A stretch of DNA of 64,000 nt from Rhodomicrobium sp. Az07 (GCF_018619475.1 NZ_JAHFZG010000001.1:248001-312000); one strand, 5' to 3'; numbered from the stretch's first letter, positions 34,139-42,933 are shown. Numbers and translations are program-made. Notes: generated by a model from the letters alone, not told the origin.

Positions 34139-35695
34139 ATGACTTCAGTTCCCGAGACCGGCTCTCTCCCCCGCGATGCGCGCGCGATGCTCCAGGATCT
34201 GGGCGTTGCGAGCGAGACCTTGTCGGACGGCGCATTCGAAGCGAAGACGCCGATCACGGGCGAGGCGATCGGGCGCGTGCGGCTCGCCGGTGCTGCCGAA
34301 ACGAATGCGGCGGTCGAGGCGGCGCATGAGGCGTTCCTCGCGTGGCGCAGCGTTCCGGCGCCCGTGCGCGGCGAACTCGTGCGGCTGTTCGGCGAGGAAC
34401 TGCGCGCCAACAAGGCGGCGCTCGGCCGCCTCGTCACCATCGAGACGGGGAAGATCGCGTCCGAGGGGCTCGGCGAAGTGCAGGAGATGATCGACATCTG
34501 CGACTTCGCGGTGGGCCTGTCGCGGCAGCTTTACGGCCTCACCATCGCGAGCGAACGCGCCGATCACCGCATGATGGAGACGTGGCATCCGCTGGGCGTC
34601 GTCGGCGTCATCTCGGCTTTCAACTTTCCCGTGGCGGTGTGGGCGTGGAACGCGGCGCTCGCGCTCGTCTGCGGCAATGCCTGCGTTTGGAAGCCGTCCG
34701 AGAAGACGCCGCTGACCGCGCTCGCCACGCAGGCGCTGTTCGAGCGGGCGGCGGCGCGATACCGGCAGGCGGGCCACCTCGCGCCGGACGGGCTTTCGGC
34801 GGTCGTGATCGGCGCGCGCGAGGCCGGCGAAGCGCTGGTCGATAACCGCCTCGTGCCGCTCGTCTCCGCCACCGGCTCCACCGCGATGGGCCGCGCGGTC
34901 GGGCCGCGGCTTGCCTCGCGTTTCGCCCGCGCCATCCTCGAACTCGGCGGCAACAACGCGGCCATCGTCTGCCCGACCGCCGACATCGACCTCAGCCTTC
35001 GCGCGGTCGCCTTCGCCGCGATGGGCACGGCGGGGCAACGCTGCACATCGCTCAGGCGGCTGTTCGTGCATAATTCGGTCTATCACAAGCTCGTCCCGCG
35101 CCTGAAGCAGGCTTACACGAGCGTGAAAGTTGGCAACCCGCTCGAAGAGGGCACCCTCGTCGGTCCGCTGATCGACGAGGCGGCCTATGCCGCGATGTAC
35201 AAGGCGTTCGAGGAGGCGAAGGCGTCGGGCGGCAGCCTGTTCACCGGCGGTGAGCGCATCCGCGCGGGCGTGCCGGAAGGCGGCGTCTATGTGCAGCCGA
35301 CGCTGATCGAGATGCCCGAGCAGGTGGGGCCGGTGCTGAAGGAGACCTTCGCGCCGATCCTCTATGTGATCCGCTATAACGAGCTTGAGGAAGCCATTCG
35401 CCTCAACAACGAGGTGCCACAGGGGCTTTCGTCGTCCATCTTCACCAACGATCTGCGCGAGGCGGAACTGTTTCTCTCGGCGCGCGGCTCGGACTGCGGT
35501 ATCGCGAACGTCAATATCGGGCCGTCCGGCGCGGAGATCGGCGGCGCGTTCGGCGGCGAGAAGGAAACGGGCGGCGGCCGCGAGGCTGGCTCCGACTCGT
35601 GGAAGGCGTATATGCGCCGCGCGACCAACACCATCAACTATGGCTCGACGCTGCCGCTCGCGCAGGGCGTGAAGTTCGATGTGGGTCGCAAGTAA
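34139..35695 (+). CDS. Aldehyde dehydrogenase, ALDH7 type (piperideine-6-carboxylate dehydrogenase-like)
   Basis: A 518-residue ALDH with the catalytic Cys in GTAGQRCTSLRR (about residue 301) and the Glu in LELGGNNA (about 265). The ELGGNN and CTSLRR spellings are typical of ALDH7/AmaB, which oxidises alpha-aminoadipate semialdehyde (cyclised as piperideine-6-carboxylate) with NAD in lysine degradation. Other aldehydes remain possible. It is divergent from the PGM1-like ligase and its last 62 bases overlap the convergent gene at 35634. The decarboxylase at 26-27 kb offers a second lysine or ornithine enzyme in the region, without an operon link. Confidence 0.85.
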   Translation: MTSVPETGSLPRDARAMLQDLGVASETLSDGAFEAKTPITGEAIGRVRLAGAAETNAAVEAAHEAFLAWRSVPAPVRGELVRLFGEELRANKAALGRLVTIETGKIASEGLGEVQEMIDICDFAVGLSRQLYGLTIASERADHRMMETWHPLGVVGVISAFNFPVAVWAWNAALALVCGNACVWKPSEKTPLTALATQALFERAAARYRQAGHLAPDGLSAVVIGAREAGEALVDNRLVPLVSATGSTAMGRAVGPRLASRFARAILELGGNNAAIVCPTADIDLSLRAVAFAAMGTAGQRCTSLRRLFVHNSVYHKLVPRLKQAYTSVKVGNPLEEGTLVGPLIDEAAYAAMYKAFEEAKASGGSLFTGGERIRAGVPEGGVYVQPTLIEMPEQVGPVLKETFAPILYVIRYNELEEAIRLNNEVPQGLSSSIFTNDLREAELFLSARGSDCGIANVNIGPSGAEIGGAFGGEKETGGGREAGSDSWKAYMRRATNTINYGSTLPLAQGVKFDVGRK

Positions 35696-36245
35696 CGAAA
35701 TTCAGGTGTCTTGCGGGTGTCCAACCCAACTCGGCCTCTATCCTGCGTCGGTAAGGGGTATCGATCTGACGCGGTGCAAACCGAACATACTGTTCTGCGT
35801 TGTCCCGCTTGGCGCCTTCCAGTTTTCGCAGGTGGCCGAGAACCTCTTCAACGGTCGGCGTCTTGTCCTCACCTCCAAATTTCGGAGAAAGCGCAGTCCA
35901 AATCACTGCATCCACGCCACGCGCAGCCGCCCATTGAGGCAAATTGAATATGGATGAAGTATCACTTGTCCAAAGTCCAACGTCTTTATCGACATTCTCC
36001 TTCTTAATTCCCTCTCGCTCCCGCAAAGCTCCCTTTGCAACGTTAATTTCCGGTGTATCCATTACTGACCAAAGCACACGAACAGGCGTACCTTGTTTGT
36101 GGATCACCAAGGTGATCCTATCATCTTGTGATTGGCGAACGAATTCAACCGGGACGAATGGTCCGTCTTGGAACCACTGGCGCCGGATGGGCAATCCGCG
36201 CGGACCCCATATCAACGACCCCCAGCCCAGACAGGCGATAATCAT
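35634..36245 (-). CDS. Hypothetical protein with gamma-glutamylcyclotransferase-like N-terminus
   Basis: A 203-residue protein starting MIIACLGWGSLIWGPRGLPI, which resembles the YGSL-x-W opening of gamma-glutamylcyclotransferase-like folds. The following segments (DDRITLVIHKQGTPVRVLWS, RGVDAVIWTALSPKFGG) do not allow a firm assignment. Base composition and codon use are less GC-biased than in the dehydrogenase it overlaps, so it probably arrived separately. It begins three bases after the stop of the gene at 36248-36598, suggesting a two-gene unit. Confidence 0.6.
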   Translation of the reverse strand: MIIACLGWGSLIWGPRGLPIRRQWFQDGPFVPVEFVRQSQDDRITLVIHKQGTPVRVLWSVMDTPEINVAKGALREREGIKKENVDKDVGLWTSDTSSIFNLPQWAAARGVDAVIWTALSPKFGGEDKTPTVEEVLGHLRKLEGAKRDNAEQYVRFAPRQIDTPYRRRIEAELGWTPARHLNFVTCDPHRTSRPARAAASSHS

Positions 36246-36247
36246 CC

Positions 36248-36598
36248 CTATTCTCGCCAATCGATGTAGACGTTGCCGCGCGCGTCCGCACCGATAACCA
36301 CGTCATCGAACCTGGTGAGGCGCAGCTTGCGGACCTCCCCCATGGCGGTGCGTTCGGTCGTCACTTCCTCGATGAAGGAGTAGTCCTTCAGGTTGCGCCA
36401 ATCGACCTGCTCCTCAACCGGGCCGCGCGGCGTCGAGATCGTCAGCGCGCCCGCTTCATCTTCGCTAGCGACAATGGAAACGCTGGTCTCGTTGCGCGAG
36501 ATGGTGATGTTCGCGCCCTGCGTCTCCGGGGCAGGGCTGACATTGATGGTCGAGGGCCAGACGCTGCGATGAAACGGAATGATTTCTGCGGCGCGCAT
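36248..36598 (-). CDS. Small hypothetical protein
   Basis: A 116-residue acidic, beta-rich protein of unknown function (NITISRNETSVSIVASEDEAG, then LRLTRFDDVVIGADARGNVYIDW). It has no signal peptide or membrane segment. It overlaps nothing and is followed at once by the gene at 35634-36245 on the same strand. Together they form a small accessory unit in AT-richer DNA between the dehydrogenase and the glycosyltransferase-like gene. Confidence 0.5.
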   Translation of the reverse strand: MRAAEIIPFHRSVWPSTINVSPAPETQGANITISRNETSVSIVASEDEAGALTISTPRGPVEEQVDWRNLKDYSFIEEVTTERTAMGEVRKLRLTRFDDVVIGADARGNVYIDWRE

Positions 36599-36687
36599 CG
36601 ATTCGATCCTCCAGATTGATGGAGGACACTCTTTTCCGCGAAGCCTGTGCGGGGCTTTTCCATTATCGCAATGCGATTAAAATTGAA

Positions 36688-36792
36688 TCATTGCGTTCGG
36701 GAGCGTTGCTCCTTTGCCCGCGCGATCAGCCTGACGCCGGACTCCGGATCGACCAGCTTAATGTGGCTGCGCCGTTTGATTTTGCCTTTCAC
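36688..36792 (-). CDS. Possible 34-residue ORF ending in a segment shared with tesA
   Basis: A GTG-initiated frame gives a very basic peptide (VKGKIKRRSHIKLVDPESG, then VRLIARAKEQRSRTQ). The LIARAKEQ part is encoded by a 26-bp exact repeat of DNA from the tesA-like gene, in the same frame and orientation. No clear ribosome binding site was found. It may be a real small gene or the displaced 3' end of a former tesA copy. Confidence 0.3.
   Translation of the reverse strand: MKGKIKRRSHIKLVDPESGVRLIARAKEQRSRTQ
36705..36730. repeat. 26-bp direct repeat, copy 1
   Basis: Identical to 37598-37623, in the same orientation. It lies 137 bases before the glycosyltransferase-like gene start. Confidence 0.95.
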
Positions 36793-36866
36793 TGTGACGC
36801 TTTCGGATGTTGCTTATCGAGGCGCGCTAGAGCAAGATAGGCGCGGGCATTTGTGGGGCATTTGGG

Positions 36867-37481
36867 ATGATTATTTGTTCGTGGTATACGCTAGACTATT
36901 CCGGCTGGGCCGAACGATTCAGGAAAAGCCTTGAGGCACAAGGCGCGGCTTACGATTTCATTCAGGTCGACGCCAGCAACAGACGTGGGTGGGAATCCAT
37001 CACGCTGATGAAGGCTTCTATCGCCGGTCAGTTCATGGACCGCCACGAAGGGCGCACTGTCGTCTTGAACGACGTCGATGCGCTGGCTGTGTCATCGCTA
37101 GATCACCTTGGCGACATCGATTGTGATATTGCGCTCAAGATGACGGCAAAGAGGCTGCGCGGGCGCTTTATGCTCGTGCCGCGATCCGGGACCGTCGTCA
37201 TAAACCCAACGAAAGCTTCCCGCGCCCTTGTCGAGAATTGGGTGTCAGCGGCGAAAGACGCGCGCTACGGCGACACCGATGAAAGCGCCCTCACGAAAGC
37301 CATGGCCGAAACAAGCGGGCTGCGCGTGACTGTCCTCGCGTCGCCGGTATCGGATTGCATTCGCCACGATTGCGCAAGTCTGGTCGCAACGAAGGCGTCG
37401 CACCTGAAAAGGGCGGCTGCATTTGCTTTGGACCCGATCCGAGCTTTCGCCGGTATTGCGCGCGGTTCCTCCCCGGCCTGA
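36867..37481 (+). CDS. Hypothetical protein, possible nucleotide-sugar transferase
   Basis: A 204-residue protein beginning MIICSWYTLDYSGWAERFRKSL. VVLNDVDALAV near residue 68 provides a DxD-like motif and FMLVPRSGTVVINPTK resembles the acceptor-side strand of nucleotide-diphospho-sugar transferases (GT-A fold, PF03407-like). The match is by eye only. It is short for that family, has no signal peptide and lies inside the segment flanked by the 26-bp direct repeats. A role in decorating a polymer or phage-like particle cannot be decided. Confidence 0.5.
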   Translation: MIICSWYTLDYSGWAERFRKSLEAQGAAYDFIQVDASNRRGWESITLMKASIAGQFMDRHEGRTVVLNDVDALAVSSLDHLGDIDCDIALKMTAKRLRGRFMLVPRSGTVVINPTKASRALVENWVSAAKDARYGDTDESALTKAMAETSGLRVTVLASPVSDCIRHDCASLVATKASHLKRAAAFALDPIRAFAGIARGSSPA

Positions 37482-37491
37482 AGGCTGCCAG

Positions 37492-37581
37492 TCAATCGTC
37501 GCGATTTGCAGGTGCTGCGCCTGCGCTAACTGCGCGCTCTTTGCGCAATCGTACCATTTCGTTACGGAGGCTTTCCGTCAC
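37492..37581 (-). CDS. Possible 29-residue ORF coupled to the tesA-like gene
   Basis: A GTG at 37581 overlaps the tesA-like stop (GTGA) and opens a 29-codon frame with a heptad-like basic start (VTESLRNEMVRLRKERAVS). The coupling is suggestive, but the size makes chance likely. Confidence 0.25.
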   Translation of the reverse strand: MTESLRNEMVRLRKERAVSAGAAPANRDD

Positions 37582-38288
37582 CGCAGCGCCTTGCCGGGTT
37601 GCTCCTTTGCCCGCGCGATCAGCTTTTCGACTTCCGGCAGAATGTTGCGCACGATCACCGCCACGCCCTCGGCGGTCGGATGCAGGCCGTCCGGTTGGTT
37701 CAGCGCGGCGACGGTCGCCACATCCTTCAGGAAGAACGGATAGAGGATCGCATCGTGTTTTTCGGCGAGGCGCGGCCACATCGTGCGGAAGCGCGCGGCG
37801 TAATCTTCGCCCCAATTGCGCAGCGGCTCCATGCCCGCGACGAGAAACTCGATGCGCTTTTCGGAGAGCGCCTTGAGGATCGCGTCGAGCGAGGCTTCCG
37901 TCTGCTTCGGATCGAGGCCGCGCAGCATGTCGTTCGCGCCGAATTCGACAATAGCCACGTCGACCGGCTCGGATATGCTCCAGTCGAGCCGCGCCGCGCC
38001 GTCGGCCGCCGTGTCGCCAGAGACGCCCGCATTCAGCACGCGCACGGCGTGACCCTTCGCGCGAAGTGCGGCCTGCAATTGCGCCGGAAACGACTTGTCG
38101 GGCGGAAGCTGAAAGCCTGCCGTCAGGCTGTCGCCCAGCGCAAGGATCACGATTTCCTTTTCGGGAGAGGCGGCGCGCACCGGCGCGACGGTGCAAACAG
38201 TTACAAAAATCGCGGCGCACGCGGTCGAAATTGCGAACAATCCTATCCATATGAAGCGCGGCAACGAAGTCTCGAAACGGTGTCTCAT
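37578..38288 (-). CDS. tesA: Periplasmic SGNH esterase/arylesterase (TesA type)
   Basis: A 236-residue exported protein: signal peptide or anchor about 12-41, then ILALGDSLTAGFQ (nucleophile Ser), VLNAGVSGDT (block II Gly), FGANDMLRG (block III Asn) and DGLHPTAEG (Asp-His). All four SGNH blocks are intact. E. coli TesA is a periplasmic thioesterase/lysophospholipase; alphaproteobacterial members are often called arylesterases. It is divergent from the ybbA-ybbP-type ABC genes, an arrangement also seen in E. coli. A 26-bp piece near its 3' end recurs at 36705. Confidence 0.88.
   Translation of the reverse strand: MRHRFETSLPRFIWIGLFAISTACAAIFVTVCTVAPVRAASPEKEIVILALGDSLTAGFQLPPDKSFPAQLQAALRAKGHAVRVLNAGVSGDTAADGAARLDWSISEPVDVAIVEFGANDMLRGLDPKQTEASLDAILKALSEKRIEFLVAGMEPLRNWGEDYAARFRTMWPRLAEKHDAILYPFFLKDVATVAALNQPDGLHPTAEGVAVIVRNILPEVEKLIARAKEQPGKALR
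37598..37623. repeat. 26-bp direct repeat, copy 2 (inside the tesA-like gene)
   Basis: Identical to 36705-36730. It encodes the LIARAKEQ segment near the C-terminus of the esterase; the two copies are 893 bases apart (start to start). Confidence 0.95.
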
Positions 38289-39032
38289 TTGCAATTCCCC
38301 TCGGTTTCCGAAGCGCCGCATGCGGGCGCGCCTCGCCGCGCCGCACCCGTCATAGATCTGAAAGGCGTGACGCTCACGCTGAAAAGCCGCGCGGGCGCCG
38401 TCGATATCCTGCGCGGCATCGATCTCGCCGTGCCGGAAGGCCAGTCCGTGGCGCTCGTCGGGCCGAGCGGATCCGGCAAATCGTCGCTGCTCATGGTGAT
38501 GACCGGCCTCGAAGCGGCCACCTCGGGCCGCGTCGTCATCGCGGGCGAGGATTTCACCACGCTTGGCGAGGACGCGCTCGCCGCGATCCGGGGCCGCTCC
38601 ATCGGCATCGTATTCCAGTCCTTCCACCTGATCCCGACCATGACGGCCATCGAGAATGTGGCTCTGCCGCTCGAATTTCTCAATCGCGCCGACGCGTTCG
38701 AGCGCGCGGAGGCGGTGCTTTCCGAAGTCGGGCTGTCGGGGCGCTTTCATCACGTGCCGGGGCAGCTTTCCGGCGGCGAACAGCAGCGCGTGGCGCTGGC
38801 CCGTGCGCTCGTCGCGGAGCCGAAAATCCTGTTCGCGGACGAGCCGACCGGCAATCTCGACGGCGAGACCGGGCGCCAGATCATGGACCTGATCTTTTCG
38901 CTGCATCGCCGCCTCGGCACGACGCTGGTGCTCGTGACGCATGACACGGCGCTTGCTAAACGCTGCGAATGCGTTGTGGCCATGCATGACGGGCGGATCG
39001 CGGCGTCGATCCACGAAACGGCGTCGGCATGA
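38280..39032 (+). CDS. ybbA: ABC transporter ATP-binding protein (YbbA type)
   Basis: A protein of about 250 residues of the LolD/MacB-like class: Walker A GPSGSGKSS, the Q-loop FQSFHLIP, signature LSGGEQQR and Walker B LFADEPTGNLD. With the FtsX-like permease encoded next it should form a type VII ABC complex acting at the inner membrane. The start is uncertain: GTG 38280 or TTG 38289, both near the divergent esterase start, so the 5' ends overlap or nearly touch. The end overlaps ybbP as ATGA (39029-39032). Confidence 0.85.
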   Translation: MSHLQFPSVSEAPHAGAPRRAAPVIDLKGVTLTLKSRAGAVDILRGIDLAVPEGQSVALVGPSGSGKSSLLMVMTGLEAATSGRVVIAGEDFTTLGEDALAAIRGRSIGIVFQSFHLIPTMTAIENVALPLEFLNRADAFERAEAVLSEVGLSGRFHHVPGQLSGGEQQRVALARALVAEPKILFADEPTGNLDGETGRQIMDLIFSLHRRLGTTLVLVTHDTALAKRCECVVAMHDGRIAASIHETASA

Positions 39033-41590
39033 CGGTCGCGACTGACACGGACGCACTGCGTTCGCATCGACCGACGCTGCCGCTCGCGCTTCGTCTTGCG
39101 CTGCGCGACCTTCGCGGCGGCGTGGCGGGCTTCTGGATCTTCCTGATTTGCATCGCGCTCGGCACGGGCGCCATCGGCGCGATCAACGGGCTTTCGGGCG
39201 CGATCCGCGATGCGCTGGCGCGCGACGCGACGCTGCTGCTCGGCGGCGATGTCGAGGCGACGCTCATCCATAGGCAGGCGAACACGGACGAGCGCGCTTT
39301 CCTCGAAAGCGTCGGGCGCGTGAGCGAGGTGGCGACCATGCGCGCGATGGCGCGGCGCCCCGACGCGGACGCGCAGGCGCTCGTCGACCTCAAGGCCGTG
39401 GACAGCGTCTATCCGCTGTACGGCGCGGTGACGATGGAGGAAGGCGGCGACCTCGATGCCGTCCGTCGCGGCGGTGTGGCCGTGGATCGCACCATTCTGG
39501 ACCAACTGGGCCTCAAGCTCGGCGAGGAAATCACACTCGGCAAGGCATCGTTCCCGGTCGTCGCCGTGCTCGGACAGGAGCCGGACCGTTTCGCGGCGGG
39601 GCCCGCCTTCGGCGCGCGCATCCTGATGTCGGCCGACGCGCTGAAAAAGACAGGGATCGCCGAACCGGGCGCGCTCGTGCGCTGGGCCTATCGCATCAAG
39701 GTCGATGGCGGCGCGCCACCGACGTTCAAGGCCGCTCTGTCCACGACATTTCCCGAGGCGGGCTTTCTCGTGCGCGACACGTCTGACCCGACGCCCGGCA
39801 TCCGCAACACGCTCGACCGGCTCGCCGAGTTCCTGACGCTCGTCGGGCTGACGGCGATGCTGACCGGCGGCATCGGCGTGGCGAACGCGGTGTCGGCCTT
39901 CGTCGAGCGGCGGCGGCGAACCATCGCCACATTCAAGGCGCTCGGCGCACCGCAGCGCACGATCTTTCAGGTGTTCTTCATCGAGATGGCGCTGTTCGCC
40001 GCGCTTGGCATCCTGATCGGCTTCGGGATCGCACTCGCGGTGCCGTGGCTCGTCGCGGGGCTGGCGAGCGGCCTTCTGCCGGTGAGCCTTGAGCCGGGGT
40101 TCCAGCCGGGGGCGCTGGCGCTCGCGGCGCTGTTCGGCGCGCTGACGGCGCTGCCCTTCATCCTTTGGCCGCTCGGCCGCGCGCAACAGGTGCGGGCCGC
40201 CGAATTGTTCCGCAATGGCAGCGAAGATGCGGGCTGGCTTCCGCCGCGCGCCTATCGCTATGCCTCGCTCGGCGCGGTGGCGCTGCTTGTCGCATCGGCC
40301 ATCGCGCTTTCGCAGAACCAGAAGATCGCCGCCGTTACGGCCGCCGCCCTGTTCGCGGTCTTCGTGCTGTTCTGGGCGATCGGCGCGGGCATCCGCCGGT
40401 TTGCCGCGCGGCTTCCGAGACCGAAGCGCCCTGAAGTGGCGCTTGCGCTCGCGAACATCGCCGGACCGGCGAGCCTCGCGCGCACCATCGCGCTGTCGCT
40501 CGGCGCGGGTCTGACGCTGCTGACGACGGTGTCGCTCGTCGACGCCTCATTGACGAACGAACTCAAGACGCGGCTGCCGGAGAGCGCCCCGAGCTATTTC
40601 TTTATCGGCATACCGAAGCCGAGCCTCTATGCGTTCGCGGACATGCTCGAAGAGAAGGCGCCCGAGGCGCGCATCGTCACCGCCCCCATGCTGCGCGGAC
40701 GGCTCGTCGCGCTCAAGGGCGTGCCGGTGGAACAGATCAAGGCTCCGTCGTCGGCGGAATGGGTGCTGAACGGCGACCGCGGCATCACCTATTCGGATGT
40801 CGTACCGTCCGGCTCGCAGATCACGGAGGGCGAGTGGTGGCCCGCCGACCATTCGGGAGAGGCGCTCGTCTCCTTCGAGGCGGAAATAGGCAAGGCGCTC
40901 GGCCTCACGCTCGGCGACACGGTGACGGTCAATGTCCTCGGCCGCAACATGCAGGCGAAGATCGCCAACTTCCGCACGGTGAAGTGGGGTTCGATCGACA
41001 TCAACTTCGTGATGATCTTCTCGCCGAACGCACTCAAGGCCGCGCCGTTCACCTGGCTGGCGACGCTTTCCTGGCCCGAAGGTCAGCCCCCTGACGTGAA
41101 GGCGGAAGCCGAGGTCATGAAGGCCGTCGCGGGCGCCTATCCCGCCGTCTCCGCCGTGCGCGTGCGCGATGCGCTTGCCGCGTTCAATGGCGTATTCGAG
41201 AAGATCATGACGGCGGTGCGCGCGGCAGGAAGCGTCACGCTGATTATGGGCGCGCTGGTTGTCGCGGGCGCACTGCTCACGGCGCAGCGGCGGCGGATCT
41301 ACGAAGCGGTTGTGCTGCGCACGCTGGGCGCGAGCAAGCGACGCGTCATAACGGCGCACCTCCTTGAATACCTCATCCTCGCCGTGTGCCTTTCGGCCGT
41401 CGCCGCCGCGCTTGGGCTTTTGGCAGCGTGGGTTATCGTGAAATATGTCATGGGATTAACTTTTGTTGTCTCGCTATCGGCGCTATTGCAGCCATCGATA
41501 ATTGAAACCATATTCGTCATTGCGCTGGGTGCGTTGGGGACGTTCAAGGTTCTTTCAGCGAAACCCGCGCAATATCTGCGTTCCGAGTGA
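39029..41590 (+). CDS. ybbP: FtsX-like ABC permease (YbbP type)
   Basis: An 853-residue membrane protein with an N-terminal helix (about 29-50), a periplasmic MacB-like domain, two clusters of hydrophobic segments (about 255-375 and 400-460) with FtsX domains, a second periplasmic domain and a final group of three helices (about 730-845). Duplicated FtsX cores and large periplasmic domains match YbbP, the partner of YbbA. The transported or mechanically coupled substrate is unknown; the neighbouring periplasmic esterase hints at lipid handling or secondary-metabolite detoxification. Confidence 0.88.
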   Translation: MTVATDTDALRSHRPTLPLALRLALRDLRGGVAGFWIFLICIALGTGAIGAINGLSGAIRDALARDATLLLGGDVEATLIHRQANTDERAFLESVGRVSEVATMRAMARRPDADAQALVDLKAVDSVYPLYGAVTMEEGGDLDAVRRGGVAVDRTILDQLGLKLGEEITLGKASFPVVAVLGQEPDRFAAGPAFGARILMSADALKKTGIAEPGALVRWAYRIKVDGGAPPTFKAALSTTFPEAGFLVRDTSDPTPGIRNTLDRLAEFLTLVGLTAMLTGGIGVANAVSAFVERRRRTIATFKALGAPQRTIFQVFFIEMALFAALGILIGFGIALAVPWLVAGLASGLLPVSLEPGFQPGALALAALFGALTALPFILWPLGRAQQVRAAELFRNGSEDAGWLPPRAYRYASLGAVALLVASAIALSQNQKIAAVTAAALFAVFVLFWAIGAGIRRFAARLPRPKRPEVALALANIAGPASLARTIALSLGAGLTLLTTVSLVDASLTNELKTRLPESAPSYFFIGIPKPSLYAFADMLEEKAPEARIVTAPMLRGRLVALKGVPVEQIKAPSSAEWVLNGDRGITYSDVVPSGSQITEGEWWPADHSGEALVSFEAEIGKALGLTLGDTVTVNVLGRNMQAKIANFRTVKWGSIDINFVMIFSPNALKAAPFTWLATLSWPEGQPPDVKAEAEVMKAVAGAYPAVSAVRVRDALAAFNGVFEKIMTAVRAAGSVTLIMGALVVAGALLTAQRRRIYEAVVLRTLGASKRRVITAHLLEYLILAVCLSAVAAALGLLAAWVIVKYVMGLTFVVSLSALLQPSIIETIFVIALGALGTFKVLSAKPAQYLRSE

Positions 41591-41717
41591 ACGTCTGGAT
41601 GGCGACGACAGGGCAGGCCGCCTGACGAAGAGGCCGTGTTCCAGGCCGTCCGGGGTTAAACCTGGAAGACCTTCTGCGCAGACCTTTTGAGAAAAATGTC
41701 AGGGACCAAAGAGGACA

Positions 41718-42491
41718 ATGGCAGACTACGACACGTCTCGAGCATATAACGTTAATGCTCGTGCGCGCACGGACGCCTTCGCGATTGACGAAGGTCTGCG
41801 CGCGTACATGATCCGCGTTTTCAACTACATGGGTATCGGTCTGGTCGTGACGGGCATCATGGCCTACACGATCTACAGCCTGTCCGTGGTGACCAACGAT
41901 GCCGGCCAGATCACCGCTCTGACGCCGCTCGGTCAGGTCATTTTCAAGAGCTGGGTGAAGTGGCTGGTGATGTTCGCGCCGCTGCTCGTGGTGTTTGCTT
42001 TCGCGGCATCGATCAACAGGATGAGTTCCACAACCGCGCAGGGCGTATTCTGGCTGTTCGCGGCGTTGATGGGCCTGTCTCTTTCGAGCATCTTCATCGC
42101 CTACACCGGTAACTCGATCGCGCGCATCTTCTTCATTACCGCCGCGACCTTCGGAGCCGTGAGCTTCTGGGGCTACACGACGAAGAGGGATCTCACAAAG
42201 TTCGGCTCGTTCCTCATCATGGGCGTGATCGGACTCGTGATCGCGAGCGTGGTGAACGTGTTCCTCGGCTCGTCGGGGATGCAGTTCGCGATCTCCGTGC
42301 TTGCCGTGCTGATCTTCACGGGCCTTACGGCTTATGACACGCAGCAGCTCAAGGACAACTACTACGCCCAGGCGCAGGGTGGAGAAGAGACGCTGGGCCG
42401 TGCCGCCATTCTTGGCGCGTTGAGCCTCTATCTCAACTTCATCAACATCTTCGTCGCGCTGTTGTCGCTCTTCGGCGACCGTCGCGAATAG
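41718..42491 (+). CDS. Bax inhibitor-1 family membrane protein (YbhL/YccA type)
   Basis: A 257-residue protein with seven membrane helices and the family landmarks: an Arg/Asp-rich N-terminal tail, a middle FWLFAALMGLSLSSIFIAY segment and the C-terminal YDTQQLKDNYY motif after the sixth helix, which holds the Asp residues thought to act in pH-sensitive calcium leak. Bacterial members are implicated in ion homeostasis and in modulating FtsH. GAGGAC precedes the ATG and a strong terminator follows 22 bases after the stop. Confidence 0.93.
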   Translation: MADYDTSRAYNVNARARTDAFAIDEGLRAYMIRVFNYMGIGLVVTGIMAYTIYSLSVVTNDAGQITALTPLGQVIFKSWVKWLVMFAPLLVVFAFAASINRMSSTTAQGVFWLFAALMGLSLSSIFIAYTGNSIARIFFITAATFGAVSFWGYTTKRDLTKFGSFLIMGVIGLVIASVVNVFLGSSGMQFAISVLAVLIFTGLTAYDTQQLKDNYYAQAQGGEETLGRAAILGALSLYLNFINIFVALLSLFGDRRE

Positions 42492-42512
42492 CGTTTCTCC
42501 GCAAGTGCAGCC

Positions 42513-42539
42513 AAAGGCCCCGCAAGGGGCCTTTTTTTT
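42513..42539 (+). terminator. Intrinsic terminator of the Bax-inhibitor-1 gene
   Basis: AAAGGCCCC (42513-42521) pairs with GGGGCCTTT (42526-42534) around a GCAA loop, followed by a run of T. It also lies 16 bases past the convergent DUF2794 gene stop. Confidence 0.93.
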
Positions 42540-42555
42540 GCCCGCGATCACCGGA

Positions 42556-42933
42556 TCAGCTTTTAACGAGGCGAAGCTTGCGGTCGAGAACACGGAGCAC
42601 CTTGGCAAGGTCGTGGCCGCGCTTCAGAATGAGCCCTGTCGTCGCAACGACGCTGTAAGCGCCCTGCCGCTTGGTGAGCCGGGGGTTTTTTTCGATGCGG
42701 TACAACGGCATTTCAGCCGACCGCCTGAACACGGAAAACACCGCGCGGTCCTTGAGAAAATCGATGGAATAATCGCGCCATTCGCCTTCAGCCACCTTCG
42801 CGCCGTAGACGGAAAAAATCGCGCCAAGTTCGTGGCGATTGAATGCTGTGACGGAGGGGAGGCCGGGCTGCGGTTTCGTGAAGGGATGCACACCGCTCGC
42901 CGGGCCGTATGCACTGGGCAGAGTATCGTCCAT
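42556..42933 (-). CDS. DUF2794 family protein
   Basis: A 125-residue cytoplasmic protein of DUF2794, restricted largely to Alphaproteobacteria. It contains the family run FNRHELGAIFSVYG, EGEWRDYSIDFLKDRAVFS and LYRIEKNPRLTKRQGAY. Function is unknown. The ATG at 42933 starts a protein of the usual length. It is convergent with the Bax-inhibitor-1 gene and shares its bidirectional-looking terminator. Confidence 0.9.
   Translation of the reverse strand: MDDTLPSAYGPASGVHPFTKPQPGLPSVTAFNRHELGAIFSVYGAKVAEGEWRDYSIDFLKDRAVFSVFRRSAEMPLYRIEKNPRLTKRQGAYSVVATTGLILKRGHDLAKVLRVLDRKLRLVKS

Noticed and set aside
38750-40186. Long minus-strand frame opposite the ybbA/ybbP genes
   Set aside because: Arg/Glu/His-rich shadow with no recognisable domain, opposite two clear ABC genes.
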